DNA of 6,461 nucleotides from Sphingomonadales bacterium (GCA_017302775.1 JAFLDC010000161.1:1-6461); one strand, 5' to 3'. Shown: positions 1 to 6,108, numbered from the stretch's first letter. Made by a program: numbers and translations. The notes: generated from the sequence alone by a model not told the origin.

Positions 1-9
1 TTCCGATCT
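1..9 (+). other. Possible residual sequencing-adapter end
   Basis: The first nine bases, TTCCGATCT, are identical to the 3' end of the common Illumina adapter that finishes GCTCTTCCGATCT. The match lies flush with the left edge of the window, as untrimmed adapter would at a contig end. Only three bases (GGC) separate it from the hslV start codon, so no genuine promoter or ribosome binding site of hslV can be read here. A nine-base chance match cannot be excluded. Confidence 0.5.
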
Positions 10-12
10 GGC

Positions 13-570
13 ATGAACCATTCTCACGAAAGCCACGGTCTGATCCAGTGGCACGGCACAACCATCATCGGTGTCAAGAAGGGCGGCAGGACCGTCATCG
101 CGGGTGACGGCCAGGTCTCTATGGGCAACACGGTGATGAAGCCCAATGCGCGCAAGGTGCGCCGACTGGGTGATGGCAATGTGATTGCTGGCTTCGCAGG
201 GGCAACTGCTGATGCTTTCACCCTGTTTGAACGGCTGGAGAAAAAGCTTGAGGCGCACCGCGGCCAATTGATGCGCGCCGCCGTCGAACTGGCCAAAGAT
301 TGGCGCACGGACAAGTACCTGCGAAATTTGGAAGCGCTGATGATTGTCGCTGACAAGGACGTGCTGCTGATCCTGACCGGCAACGGCGATGTGCTGGAAC
401 CGGAGGAAGGTATCGCCGCGATCGGTTCAGGCGGCAACTATGCGCTGTCCGCGGCAAAAGCACTGACCGACTATGAGGATGACCCGGAAAAGATCGCGCG
501 CCGGGCCATGGCGGTTGCGGCTGATGTCTGCGTTTTCACGAATGACCGTGTAACGGTGGAAGCTATTTGA
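13..570 (+). CDS. hslV: HslV (ClpQ), proteolytic subunit of the HslVU ATP-dependent protease
   Basis: HslV is the threonine peptidase of the cytoplasmic HslVU protease. It forms a double hexameric ring that degrades proteins unfolded and fed in by HslU. The 185-residue product carries the family core almost unbroken: HGTTIIGV at 14-21, [14 protein letters not shown] at 30-43, ARKVRRL at 46-52, [15 protein letters not shown] at 59-73 and AIGSGG at 136-141. Family knowledge places the nucleophile at the Thr exposed by processing, here Thr16. Asp32, Lys48 and Ser139 then fall at mature positions 17, 33 and 124, matching the expected active-site spacing. A 15-residue His-containing leader (His3, 5, 8, 14) precedes Thr16, whereas in E. 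coli only the initiator Met precedes the nucleophile; extended leaders are usual in alphaproteobacteria. ATG at 13 is the only plausible start visible. hslU follows after 94 bases. Upstream regulation lies outside the window. Confidence 0.97.
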   Translation: MNHSHESHGLIQWHGTTIIGVKKGGRTVIAGDGQVSMGNTVMKPNARKVRRLGDGNVIAGFAGATADAFTLFERLEKKLEAHRGQLMRAAVELAKDWRTDKYLRNLEALMIVADKDVLLILTGNGDVLEPEEGIAAIGSGGNYALSAAKALTDYEDDPEKIARRAMAVAADVCVFTNDRVTVEAI

Positions 571-600
571 CCCAAACCAGACCCGTACGTGCCGAGCCCA

Positions 601-630
601 GTCGAGATATGGCGTGCCATATGGCTCGAC
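601..630. promoter_or_regulatory. Strong inverted repeat in the hslV-hslU spacer
   Basis: Within the 94-base gap between hslV and hslU, GTCGAG at 601-606 pairs with CTCGAC at 625-630, and ATATGGC at 607-613 pairs with GCCATAT at 616-622. Only a two-base bulge (GG, 623-624) breaks the symmetry. As RNA this gives a stem of about 12 pairs with a four-base loop. No T-run follows, so it does not look like an ordinary intrinsic terminator. It could be an RNA processing or stability element, an attenuator setting the hslV to hslU ratio, or a DNA operator; the sequence does not decide between these. Confidence 0.6.
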
Positions 631-664
631 GGTGGTCGATACGTTTCGATGATGCGAGTAGAGC

Positions 665-1966
665 ATGCTTGATAATCTGACCCCCAAGGCGATCGTCCGC
701 GCACTTGACGAACATATCATTGGCCAGGCTGACGCCAAGAAAGCAGTGGCTGTGGCGCTGCGCAATCGCTGGCGTCGTCAACGCCTGGGTGCGGAGCTGC
801 GGAACGAGGTTACGCCGAAGAATATCCTGATGATCGGGCCAACCGGCTGCGGCAAGACGGAGATCAGCCGGCGACTGGCCAAGCTGGCCGATGCGCCCTT
901 CGTCAAGGTTGAAGCAACCAAGTTCACCGAGGTGGGCTATGTCGGCCGAGATGTGGAGCAGATCGCCCGCGATCTGGCCGAAGAGGCCATTCGACTTGAA
1001 AAGGATCGCCGCCGCGAGGCGGTGCGCGAGGCAGCCGAGAAGGCGGCTATGGACCGCTTGCTCAAGGCTTTGGTCGGCGATGGGGCGTCCGAAGCAACCC
1101 GCGAATCGTTTCGCCAGCGGATTGTTGAAAAGGCGATGGACGACATCGAGGTCGAGATCGAAGTCGAGGATTCGCCCGGCATGGGCATGGACATTCCCGG
1201 GATGCCGGGGGGTATCGGCATGATCAACCTGTCCGAGATGATGGGGAAGGCGCTGGGCAAGCAGAACCTCAAACGGCGCAAGCTCAAAGTGCCCGATGCC
1301 TGGATCAAGCTCGTCGATGAAGAAGCCGAACGGCGTATGGACCAGGACGATGTCGCGCGCGTTGCGCTGGCCAACGCCGAGGCGAACGGAATCGTTTTCC
1401 TTGATGAGATCGACAAGATCGCCGTGTCTGATGTACGCGGCGGTTCGGTCAGCCGTGAAGGGGTGCAGCGCGATCTGTTGCCGTTGATCGAAGGCACCAC
1501 CGTCGCCACGAAGTACGGTCCGATGAAGACCGACCACGTGCTGTTCATCGCTTCTGGCGCATTCCACGTCGCCAAGCCCAGCGATATGCTGCCCGAATTG
1601 CAGGGCCGCCTGCCGATCCGCGTCGAGCTGTCTGCGCTGAGTGAAGAGGATTTCGTCCGCATCCTGAGCGAAACCCGCGCCAATCTGGTGACCCAGTACA
1701 AGGCGTTGCTGGCAACTGAGCAGGTTACGGTCGAATTCAGCGATGACGCAATCCGCGAGGTCGCGCGGATCGCCGCGCAGGTCAATGAAAGCGTCGAGAA
1801 TATCGGCGCCCGGCGGCTGCAAACGGTTATGGAAAAGCTGCTGGAAGAGCTGAGTTTTGAGGCGGAGGATCGCATCGGCGAAGTGGTGACGGTTGATGCA
1901 GACTATGTCCGCGATCGGCTGGCGGACCTTGCACAGGACAGCGACCTTTCGAAGTACATCTTGTAG
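665..1966 (+). CDS. hslU: HslU (ClpY), AAA+ unfoldase subunit of the HslVU protease
   Basis: HslU is the hexameric ATPase that recognises, unfolds and threads substrates into HslV. The 433-residue product shows the complete family layout. Walker A is GPTGCGKT at 58-65. The central-pore loop GYVG is at 91-94. The inserted I-domain occupies roughly 105-235 and includes a Met/Gly-rich stretch near 170-195. Walker B is VFLDEID at 244-250, SGAF (sensor 1 region) at 297-300, the candidate arginine finger Arg315 lies in ELQGRLP, and sensor 2 GARRL is at 381-385. The C-terminus LSKYIL matches the conserved tail that docks into HslV and activates it. Length is close to the E. coli protein (443). The ATG at 665 is well supported: an in-frame TAG at 659-661 excludes a longer product. 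The upstream GAGTAGAG is only a weak ribosome binding site. It is presumably co-transcribed with hslV across the spacer hairpin. Confidence 0.98.
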   Translation: MLDNLTPKAIVRALDEHIIGQADAKKAVAVALRNRWRRQRLGAELRNEVTPKNILMIGPTGCGKTEISRRLAKLADAPFVKVEATKFTEVGYVGRDVEQIARDLAEEAIRLEKDRRREAVREAAEKAAMDRLLKALVGDGASEATRESFRQRIVEKAMDDIEVEIEVEDSPGMGMDIPGMPGGIGMINLSEMMGKALGKQNLKRRKLKVPDAWIKLVDEEAERRMDQDDVARVALANAEANGIVFLDEIDKIAVSDVRGGSVSREGVQRDLLPLIEGTTVATKYGPMKTDHVLFIASGAFHVAKPSDMLPELQGRLPIRVELSALSEEDFVRILSETRANLVTQYKALLATEQVTVEFSDDAIREVARIAAQVNESVENIGARRLQTVMEKLLEELSFEAEDRIGEVVTVDADYVRDRLADLAQDSDLSKYIL

Positions 1967-1992
1967 GACAACAAATGTTCCTATAATGTTCC
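1961..1992 (+). promoter_or_regulatory. Probable promoter of the GFA-family gene, overlapped by a direct repeat
   Basis: A perfect TATAAT -10 hexamer lies at 1982-1987, in the 52-base gap after hslU. A weak -35 candidate TTGTAG (1961-1966) sits 15 bases upstream. The predicted start point near 1994 would leave a leader of about 25 bases before the ATG at 2019. The octamer AATGTTCC occurs twice, at 1974-1981 and 1985-1992, with an 11-base period, the second copy overlapping the -10 box. One-helical-turn spacing is what an operator for a dimeric or cooperative regulator can look like. The promoter is supported by the hexamer and spacing; the operator role is inference. Confidence 0.55.
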
Positions 1993-2002
1993 AATCCGAA
2001 TC

Positions 2003-2010
2003 GGAGAGGA
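2003..2010 (+). promoter_or_regulatory. Ribosome binding site that fixes the GFA-family start
   Basis: GGAGAGGA is a strong Shine-Dalgarno sequence eight bases before the ATG at 2019. It is the main reason for rejecting a longer in-frame start at 1893, which lies inside hslU. It is partly covered by possible secondary structure: TCCGA (1995-1999) faces TCGGA (2001-2005), and TGTTCC (1987-1992) faces GGAACA (2008-2013). Confidence 0.7.
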
Positions 2011-2018
2011 ACAGGATC

Positions 2019-2423
2019 ATGACTTTGACCGGCGGATGCCATTGCGGCGCGGTTCGCTACGCAATTGAAGGTACAGCCCAGCACGTTGCGCTGTGCCACT
2101 GCCAGGACTGCCGCCGAAGCGCCGGGGCGCCGATGGTAAGCTGGGCGGCTTTTGCAGAAGCCGCGCTCACTGTGACCGAGGGCGAAGTCGCCACACATAA
2201 TTCCTCGGGATCGGCGATGCGCAGTTTCTGTTCGCGCTGCGGCACCGGTCTGTTTTATCGTAATGCCGAATTTCTGCCGGGAATTGTCGACGTGCAGTCA
2301 GTTACTCTGGACGATCCCGATGCCCTGCCGCCGCAGGTCCATATCCAGGTAGCGGAAAGCCTCGGCTGGATGAAGGGGCAAGACCATTTGCCGCGATTCG
2401 AGCGCTATCCGCAGGGCGGATAG
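2019..2423 (+). CDS. GFA-family (CENP-V/GFA domain) zinc-binding protein
   Basis: The 134-residue product is a single GFA/CENP-V domain. The cysteine pattern is complete: CHC at 7-9 inside GGCHCGAVRY, CHCQDCRR at 26-33, and FCSRCGTGLF at 70-79, giving Cys7, 9, 26, 28, 31, 71 and 74. In characterised relatives these bind a structural and a second zinc ion. The family is named after a reported glutathione-dependent formaldehyde-activating enzyme, but most members have no proven reaction and that activity should not be assumed. It probably acts in the cytoplasm, as no signal peptide or membrane segment is seen. The end of the domain is typical, with VHIQVAESLGWM (107-118) and a short tail. The start is set by GGAGAGGA and by the GGCHCG motif lying close to the N-terminus. 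It has its own promoter and need not be part of the hslVU transcript. The family is confident; the biochemical role is not. Confidence 0.92.
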   Translation: MTLTGGCHCGAVRYAIEGTAQHVALCHCQDCRRSAGAPMVSWAAFAEAALTVTEGEVATHNSSGSAMRSFCSRCGTGLFYRNAEFLPGIVDVQSVTLDDPDALPPQVHIQVAESLGWMKGQDHLPRFERYPQGG

Positions 2424-2426
2424 CAG

Positions 2427-2459
2427 CGGCAACCCGTTGTTTGCCCGCTAATCGGCAAA
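2427..2459. repeat. Short overlapping inverted repeats after the GFA gene
   Basis: Three related segments follow the GFA stop codon: GGCAA (2428-2432), TTTGCC (2440-2445) and GGCAAA (2454-2459). The middle one can pair with either neighbour, giving two mutually exclusive small hairpins of five to seven pairs. No T-run follows on the plus strand. This could be a weak transcription end for the GFA gene or chance. Confidence 0.25.
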
Positions 2460-2516
2460 GATCATGCGTTCGTCGAGCGTGGCGCGGTAGTGATTGCGCC
2501 CCGCGATCAGGCTGTT
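2448..2516 (-). pseudogene. Coding-like minus-strand fragment, possible 3' relic of a lost gene
   Basis: Reading the minus strand from 2516 down to a TAG at 2448-2450 gives 22 codons ending in TLDERMIFAD. Eighteen of the 22 sense codons end in G or C, while first and second positions are only about 48 percent GC. That periodicity is like the real genes here and unlike neutral spacer. Upstream the same frame continues without an ATG to a stop inside the start of the M16 gene, so it cannot be a whole gene as it stands. The most economical reading is the C-terminal remnant of a minus-strand gene whose body was replaced. I do not recognise the protein, and a short open stretch by chance remains possible. 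Confidence 0.3.
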
Positions 2517-2530
2517 AGACCTTCTTCCAA

Positions 2531-2537
2531 AGGGAGA
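2531..2537 (+). promoter_or_regulatory. Ribosome binding site that fixes the M16 peptidase start
   Basis: AGGGAGA lies six bases before the ATG at 2544. It selects this ATG over an in-frame GTG at 2490. Starting at 2544 puts MIRAGLLATAAMVAF at the very N-terminus, a normal signal peptide, whereas the longer form would bury it behind 18 polar residues encoded with poor codon bias. Confidence 0.7.
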
Positions 2538-2543
2538 AGACAG

Positions 2544-5393
2544 ATGATCCGAGCCGGTTTGCTAGCAACAGCCGCCATGGTGGCCTTCAGTTTTGGCGCG
2601 CCCGCCCAGCTGCAGTCGCGGGCCGATGCGGCCAACGCGGTTACCGCCCCGGCGCTGAAAGCCCCGCCGATCGCCTTCACCGAGTGGCGTCTGGCGAATG
2701 GTCTGCGGGTGATCGCAATTCCTGACAAGTCGACCGCCAGCGTCATGGTTTCGGTCTGGTACGGGGTCGGGTCCAAGCACGATCCGGAAGGGCGTTCGGG
2801 CTTTGCTCACCTGTTCGAGCACGTGCTCAGCCGCAAGACCGAAAACATGCCCTATAACCTGATCAATCGCCTGACCGAGGATGTCGGCGGGGTGCGCAAT
2901 GCCTCGACCAGTTCGGACCGCACCAATTATTATGAGGTGGTACCGGCGCAATACCTCGAAACCATGCTGTGGACTCATGCCGAACGGATGGCCCGCCCGG
3001 TGGTGGACAAAGAAGTTTTCGAGCGGGAGCGCTCGATCGTGAAAGAGGAACTGCGGCAGCGATATCTGACTTCGCCCTATGGCCGGTTGCCGCTGATCTT
3101 TGCCGAAAATGCGTATGATCTTCTGCCGCAACGTCGCCCGATCGGCGGATCGATCGAACAGCTCGATGCCGCCAAGCTGGAAGATGCGCGGGCGTTCCAT
3201 CAGGCCTATTACGGCCCGGATACGGCGACCATGATCGTCTCCGGCAATTTCGATCCTGCTACCCTGCGCAAGCATGTCGATCGAATGTTTGGGGGTATTC
3301 CGCGCCGCGCAACGGCAGTGCCGTTGACCATCGCCACTGCCGAGCCTGCTCGCACCGCACCGCGCCGGGTTGATGCCACCGCTCCCAATGTGCCGCTGCC
3401 GTTGGTTGCCTATCAGTGGAAGGTCCCGGGGGCCACGTCTCCCGACATTCCGGCGCTGGAAATGCTTTTCGCGATCCTTGGCCGCGGTGAGAATAGCCGG
3501 CTGGATCGTGCTCTGGTCCGCAGTGGGAAAGCGGTAAGTGTTTCGGCGGACCTCGGTTTTTCGCGTGAGGCCAGCACCGCCATGCTGATGGCGGTCAGCG
3601 GCCAGGGGCAGAAACAGGACGATCTGGCTGCCTTGCTTGCCGGCGAGGTGACACGGGTCCGTGCCGGTCAAGTCAGTCCGGCCGAATTGGCAGAGGCTCG
3701 CAATGAGCTGATCGCGGCGTCGCTGCGGCGGCGCGAGACGGCGCAGGGGCGCGCCTTCGAACTGGGGGAGGCGCTTGCCGTCACGGGCGATCCTCGCGCC
3801 GCTGACCGCCGCCTCGCCGCGCTTGGCCGGGTGACAGCTGCTGACGTGCAGCGGGTCGCCAAGGCCTATCTCAATCCGCAAAGCTGGGTTGAGATCCGTT
3901 ATTCGGCGGGACCGGAGAACGCGTCGGCCTATGCCAACCCGGCCAAGATGCCGGTGTTCGGTACGGTCGCGCCAGCGACGGGTGAGCCGCGCCTGCTGAA
4001 GGACGAGAAGCTGCGGCAACAGCCGCCAGCGCCCGGCGTGCGGCCGATGATCGCCGCGCCGCGGCTGCTGGAAAGTCGGCTCAGCAATGGGATCGGCGTC
4101 GTTACCGCGCGCACCGGCAATGTGCCGGTGGCGACTTTCACGGTAATGTTCCCCGGCGGTACCGCCACCGACCCGCGAGACAAGGCTGGTCTGGCCCAGC
4201 TTGCAGCAGGAATGGCCACCAAGGGGACGACGACCCGCAGCGCCGAGGAGATCGCCGGACAGTTCGAAAGCCTCGGCGCTATCGTTTCGAGCCAGGCAAC
4301 CCAGGAAGGAACCTTGTTGTCGGTATCAGCGCCGACCGCCAATCTGCCGGCAGCGGCGGCGGTGCTGGCCGATATCGCCCGCGATGCCGCTTACCCCGCC
4401 AGTTCGTTTGACCTTGAGCGCAAGCGGGTGGTGGATGGCCTGCACACGGCTTTGAAGGATCCTGGATCGCTGGGGGCGATGGCGCTTGGTCCGCTACTCT
4501 ATGGCCGCGCGCCGTTCGGGATGCAGGGTGGGGGAACGATCGCCAGTCTGGGGCGGATCACCCGTGAAGACCTGTTGGCCTACCGGCAGCGCCAGTGGCA
4601 TCCCGCGTCGGCCCGTATTCTGATCAGTGGCGGGATCGATCCAGCGCAGGGTCAGGCCTTGGCTGAACAGCTGTTTGGTAAGTGGACGGCCAGCACGCCG
4701 CCCCCCGCTCCGTTGACCGATCTGGCCGGTCCGGCTCAGCCCGCCCGCACTGTGGTGATCGACTTCCCTGGGGCCGCGCAATCAGCGGTCTATGTTGTTG
4801 CACGCGGTGTTGGCCGGGGTGACCAGGACTACTACCCGTTGCAACTGGCCAATTCGGTGCTGGGGGTGGGCTCAAACGGGAGGTTGTTTGAAGAAGTCCG
4901 GACCAAGCGCGGATTGAGCTATGGCGCGTACAGCAGTTTCACGACGCGGTCAGAGGGCGGGCTGGTGATTGCATCGGCGCAGACCAAGAATGATACGGCA
5001 GCGGATGTGGTCAAGGTCATGCTCGATCAGTTTGCCCGGCTTGGAACCGAACCGGTTACCGAAGATGCACTGCAGAAACGGCGGCTGTATCTGATTGGCA
5101 GCAGCCAACGGGCGATGGAAACCAGCAGCGGCTTTGCCGGGATTATCGCTACACTGCTGCAGCAGGGGCTACAGCCGACCGAAGCTTTTGCCTATCCCGA
5201 CCGATTGATGGCGGTCACCCCTGCGGCGGTCAACGCCGCCGCTGCCCGCTATGTCACGCCTGGCGCGGCAACGGTGCTGGTCGTCGGCGATGCCGCCAAG
5301 TTCATCGAGCCGCTGCGGGCCATGCGCGGCGAGGTGACGGTGATCAAGCTGAGCGAGCTGGACCTGTCCAGCCCAACCCTGCGCGCACCGTGA
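2544..5393 (+). CDS. Exported M16-family (pitrilysin/insulinase-like) zinc metallopeptidase, two-lobed
   Basis: This 949-residue protein is a fused two-lobe M16 peptidase. An N-terminal signal peptide (basic MIR, then a hydrophobic run to about residue 18, with a likely cut near residues 20-30) predicts export to the periplasm. The first lobe (about 45-455) has the inverted zinc motif HLFEH (His89, Glu92, His93) and a downstream acidic ligand in IVKEEL (Glu168 or Glu169), about 76 residues later as the family requires. DRTNYYEVVPAQYLE (125-139) is the usual adjoining M16 segment. The second lobe (about 505-935) has the same fold signature, but the aligned motif is AQLAAG (551-556), so all three catalytic positions are lost. 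RGLSYGAYSSF (789-799) is the conserved substrate-contact region of such lobes. One active and one inactive half form the clam-shell chamber that cleaves short or unfolded peptides. The physiological substrate is unknown. A DUF1737 gene follows after 13 bases and is probably co-transcribed. Confidence 0.95.
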   Translation: MIRAGLLATAAMVAFSFGAPAQLQSRADAANAVTAPALKAPPIAFTEWRLANGLRVIAIPDKSTASVMVSVWYGVGSKHDPEGRSGFAHLFEHVLSRKTENMPYNLINRLTEDVGGVRNASTSSDRTNYYEVVPAQYLETMLWTHAERMARPVVDKEVFERERSIVKEELRQRYLTSPYGRLPLIFAENAYDLLPQRRPIGGSIEQLDAAKLEDARAFHQAYYGPDTATMIVSGNFDPATLRKHVDRMFGGIPRRATAVPLTIATAEPARTAPRRVDATAPNVPLPLVAYQWKVPGATSPDIPALEMLFAILGRGENSRLDRALVRSGKAVSVSADLGFSREASTAMLMAVSGQGQKQDDLAALLAGEVTRVRAGQVSPAELAEARNELIAASLRRRETAQGRAFELGEALAVTGDPRAADRRLAALGRVTAADVQRVAKAYLNPQSWVEIRYSAGPENASAYANPAKMPVFGTVAPATGEPRLLKDEKLRQQPPAPGVRPMIAAPRLLESRLSNGIGVVTARTGNVPVATFTVMFPGGTATDPRDKAGLAQLAAGMATKGTTTRSAEEIAGQFESLGAIVSSQATQEGTLLSVSAPTANLPAAAAVLADIARDAAYPASSFDLERKRVVDGLHTALKDPGSLGAMALGPLLYGRAPFGMQGGGTIASLGRITREDLLAYRQRQWHPASARILISGGIDPAQGQALAEQLFGKWTASTPPPAPLTDLAGPAQPARTVVIDFPGAAQSAVYVVARGVGRGDQDYYPLQLANSVLGVGSNGRLFEEVRTKRGLSYGAYSSFTTRSEGGLVIASAQTKNDTAADVVKVMLDQFARLGTEPVTEDALQKRRLYLIGSSQRAMETSSGFAGIIATLLQQGLQPTEAFAYPDRLMAVTPAAVNAAAARYVTPGAATVLVVGDAAKFIEPLRAMRGEVTVIKLSELDLSSPTLRAP

Positions 5394-5406
5394 CCGGGAA
5401 TGCGTG

Positions 5407-5607
5407 ATGCACAAAACTCCTGACGACCGTCCGATCTATCGCCTGCTCACCGGCAAGGATGATCGCGCTTTTTGCGAACGGGTGTCTGAAGCGCTGGATC
5501 AGGGCTGGCGACTTTATGGTTCGCCCAGCATGGCGTTCGATAGCGTCAACGGGGAAATGAAGGTTGCCCAAGCCGTTGTCTGGGGCGGAGCAGACGTGGT
5601 GAAGTAA
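5407..5607 (+). CDS. DUF1737 family small protein
   Basis: This 66-residue acidic-to-neutral protein matches the DUF1737 pattern: YRLLTGKDDRAFCERVSEAL at about 11-30, then GWRLYGSPSMAFD at about 33-45 and a final KVAQAVVW segment. No function is established for the family. It has no signal peptide or transmembrane segment, so it is presumably cytoplasmic. ATG at 5407 is preferred to the GTG at 5404 because GGGA (5396-5399) is then seven bases away. It starts 13 bases after the M16 peptidase stop, so the two probably share a transcript, although their predicted compartments differ and a functional link is not implied. Its stop lies nine bases from the stop of the convergent gene on the other strand. 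Confidence 0.85.
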   Translation: MHKTPDDRPIYRLLTGKDDRAFCERVSEALDQGWRLYGSPSMAFDSVNGEMKVAQAVVWGGADVVK

Positions 5608-5616
5608 GCCGGATGA

Positions 5617-5967
5617 TCAGTATCTGCCAAAGAACTTGCTGATGTCGAACCAGACTTCCCGTTCTTTGCCGGTAACAGGATCGACCGCTCGGATCACATC
5701 GTAAGGCTTTTTGCCGATTATCAGCGACTGCACACGCGGTTGAAGCCCGAGATAGCGCAAGATTTCATATTCCTGGGCAACGCTTGAAACCTTGTAGGCG
5801 GTCGCTTGGGAAAGTCCGTCCCCGGATTTGAGCGCCTTGGCGATTGTCTTGGGGGGTGCTGGCAGATCTGCCGTCGGTGCAGCCACGGTGACCGGCGGCG
5901 GCGATTGATCGGCAAGCGCTGCTGACGATCCGGCCAGAACGAAAATAGCAAATGCAAATCTGATCAT
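5617..5967 (-). CDS. Exported small protein of unknown function
   Basis: I do not recognise a named family for this 116-residue product. Residues 1-19 form a clear signal peptide (MIRF, hydrophobic core AFAIFVLAG, cut after ALA before Asp20), predicting a periplasmic or secreted protein; no cysteine follows, so it is not a lipoprotein. A Pro/Ala-rich linker (22-41) precedes a compact domain (about 49-116) that begins GDGLSQATAYKV and ends VWFDISKFFGRY. That layout, with an aromatic FDIS-FFG ending, resembles short conserved hypothetical proteins I associate with sphingomonads, from memory only. An in-frame TAG six bases upstream of the ATG (minus-strand position 5976-5978) excludes a longer form. 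There is no good ribosome binding site; the promoter geometry suggests a leaderless message. It is convergent with the DUF1737 gene, leaving no room for a separate terminator. Confidence 0.85.
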   Translation of the reverse strand: MIRFAFAIFVLAGSSAALADQSPPPVTVAAPTADLPAPPKTIAKALKSGDGLSQATAYKVSSVAQEYEILRYLGLQPRVQSLIIGKKPYDVIRAVDPVTGKEREVWFDISKFFGRY

Positions 5968-5973
5968 CGGTTC

Positions 5974-6001
5974 AATCTATCCGGCAATCGCAATGCGTCA
6001 A
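5974..6001 (-). promoter_or_regulatory. Candidate leaderless promoter of the exported small protein
   Basis: On the minus strand a -35 box TTGACG (5996-6001, five of six consensus bases) is followed after 16 bases by TAGATT (5974-5979, four of six). The expected start point, seven bases beyond the -10 box, falls on the A of the ATG at 5967. That fits the missing ribosome binding site. The -35 hexamer lies within the AATGCGTCAAAC module of the neighbouring repeat. Confidence 0.45.
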
Positions 6002-6108
6002 ACGCTTAGAGCATTTTTCAGTCAGGTGGCTGCGCCTGACGACTCGGAAAATGCGTAAAACAAATAACTTAGAGCGGTCGAACTGTTCCAATCAGTTCGA
6101 CCGCTCTA
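5992..6108. repeat. Compound palindromic intergenic repeat element
   Basis: This spacer is built from repeated parts. A module AATGCGTMAAAC followed by CTTAGAGC occurs at 5992-6012 and again at 6050-6075 (the 12-base part matches at 11 of 12). Between the copies lies a bulged hairpin: GCATTTTTC (6011-6019) pairs with GGAAAATGC (6046-6054, one wobble), enclosing GTCAGG (6021-6026) paired with CCTGAC (6035-6040). The second copy leads into a perfect 16-base stem, TAGAGCGGTCGAACTG (6070-6085) with CAGTTCGACCGCTCTA (6093-6108), loop TTCCAAT. The element opens with TTAGAGC and closes with GCTCTA, like short terminal inverted repeats. Such structure suggests a dispersed REP- or MITE-like element; similar AGAGC...AAAATGCG repeats occur in alphaproteobacterial genomes, recalled rather than searched. 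Confidence 0.75.
6056..6108 (-). terminator. Likely intrinsic terminator of the ABC transporter gene
   Basis: Read on the minus strand, the perfect 16-pair stem (6108-6093 with 6085-6070) begins nine bases after the ABC transporter stop codon. It is followed directly by the T-rich stretch AGTTATTTGTTTT. The U-tract is interrupted, so termination may be partial. The same stem on the plus strand is not followed by T residues. The hairpin belongs to the repeat element, which appears to have been co-opted. Confidence 0.55.

Noticed and set aside
1893..2018. Longer N-terminus for the GFA-family protein overlapping hslU
   Set aside because: The extra 42 residues are not domain-like, overlap the end of hslU, and the strong ribosome binding site and promoter both point to the ATG at 2019.
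563..2020. Long open frame (485 codons) on the minus strand across hslU
   Set aside because: It is fully antisense to an unmistakable HslU with all AAA+ motifs; long antisense frames are expected in GC-biased genes, and its translation shows no recognisable domain.
2494..2520. Promoter TTGCGC...TTAGAC ahead of the M16 gene
   Set aside because: Both hexamers match poorly and the 15-base spacing is short; it is no better than chance.
2490..2543. GTG start giving the M16 peptidase 18 extra residues
   Set aside because: It would hide the signal peptide, has poor third-position bias, and lacks a ribosome binding site as good as the one before 2544.
2562..4019. Long open frame (485 codons) on the minus strand within the M16 gene
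   Set aside because: It is the antisense shadow of a clear M16 peptidase, with an Arg/Gly/His-rich composition and no domain. The equal length to the other antisense frame is coincidence.
5992..6108. CRISPR array
   Set aside because: There are only two copies of the short module, at irregular composition, with hairpins instead of unique spacers and no cas genes nearby.
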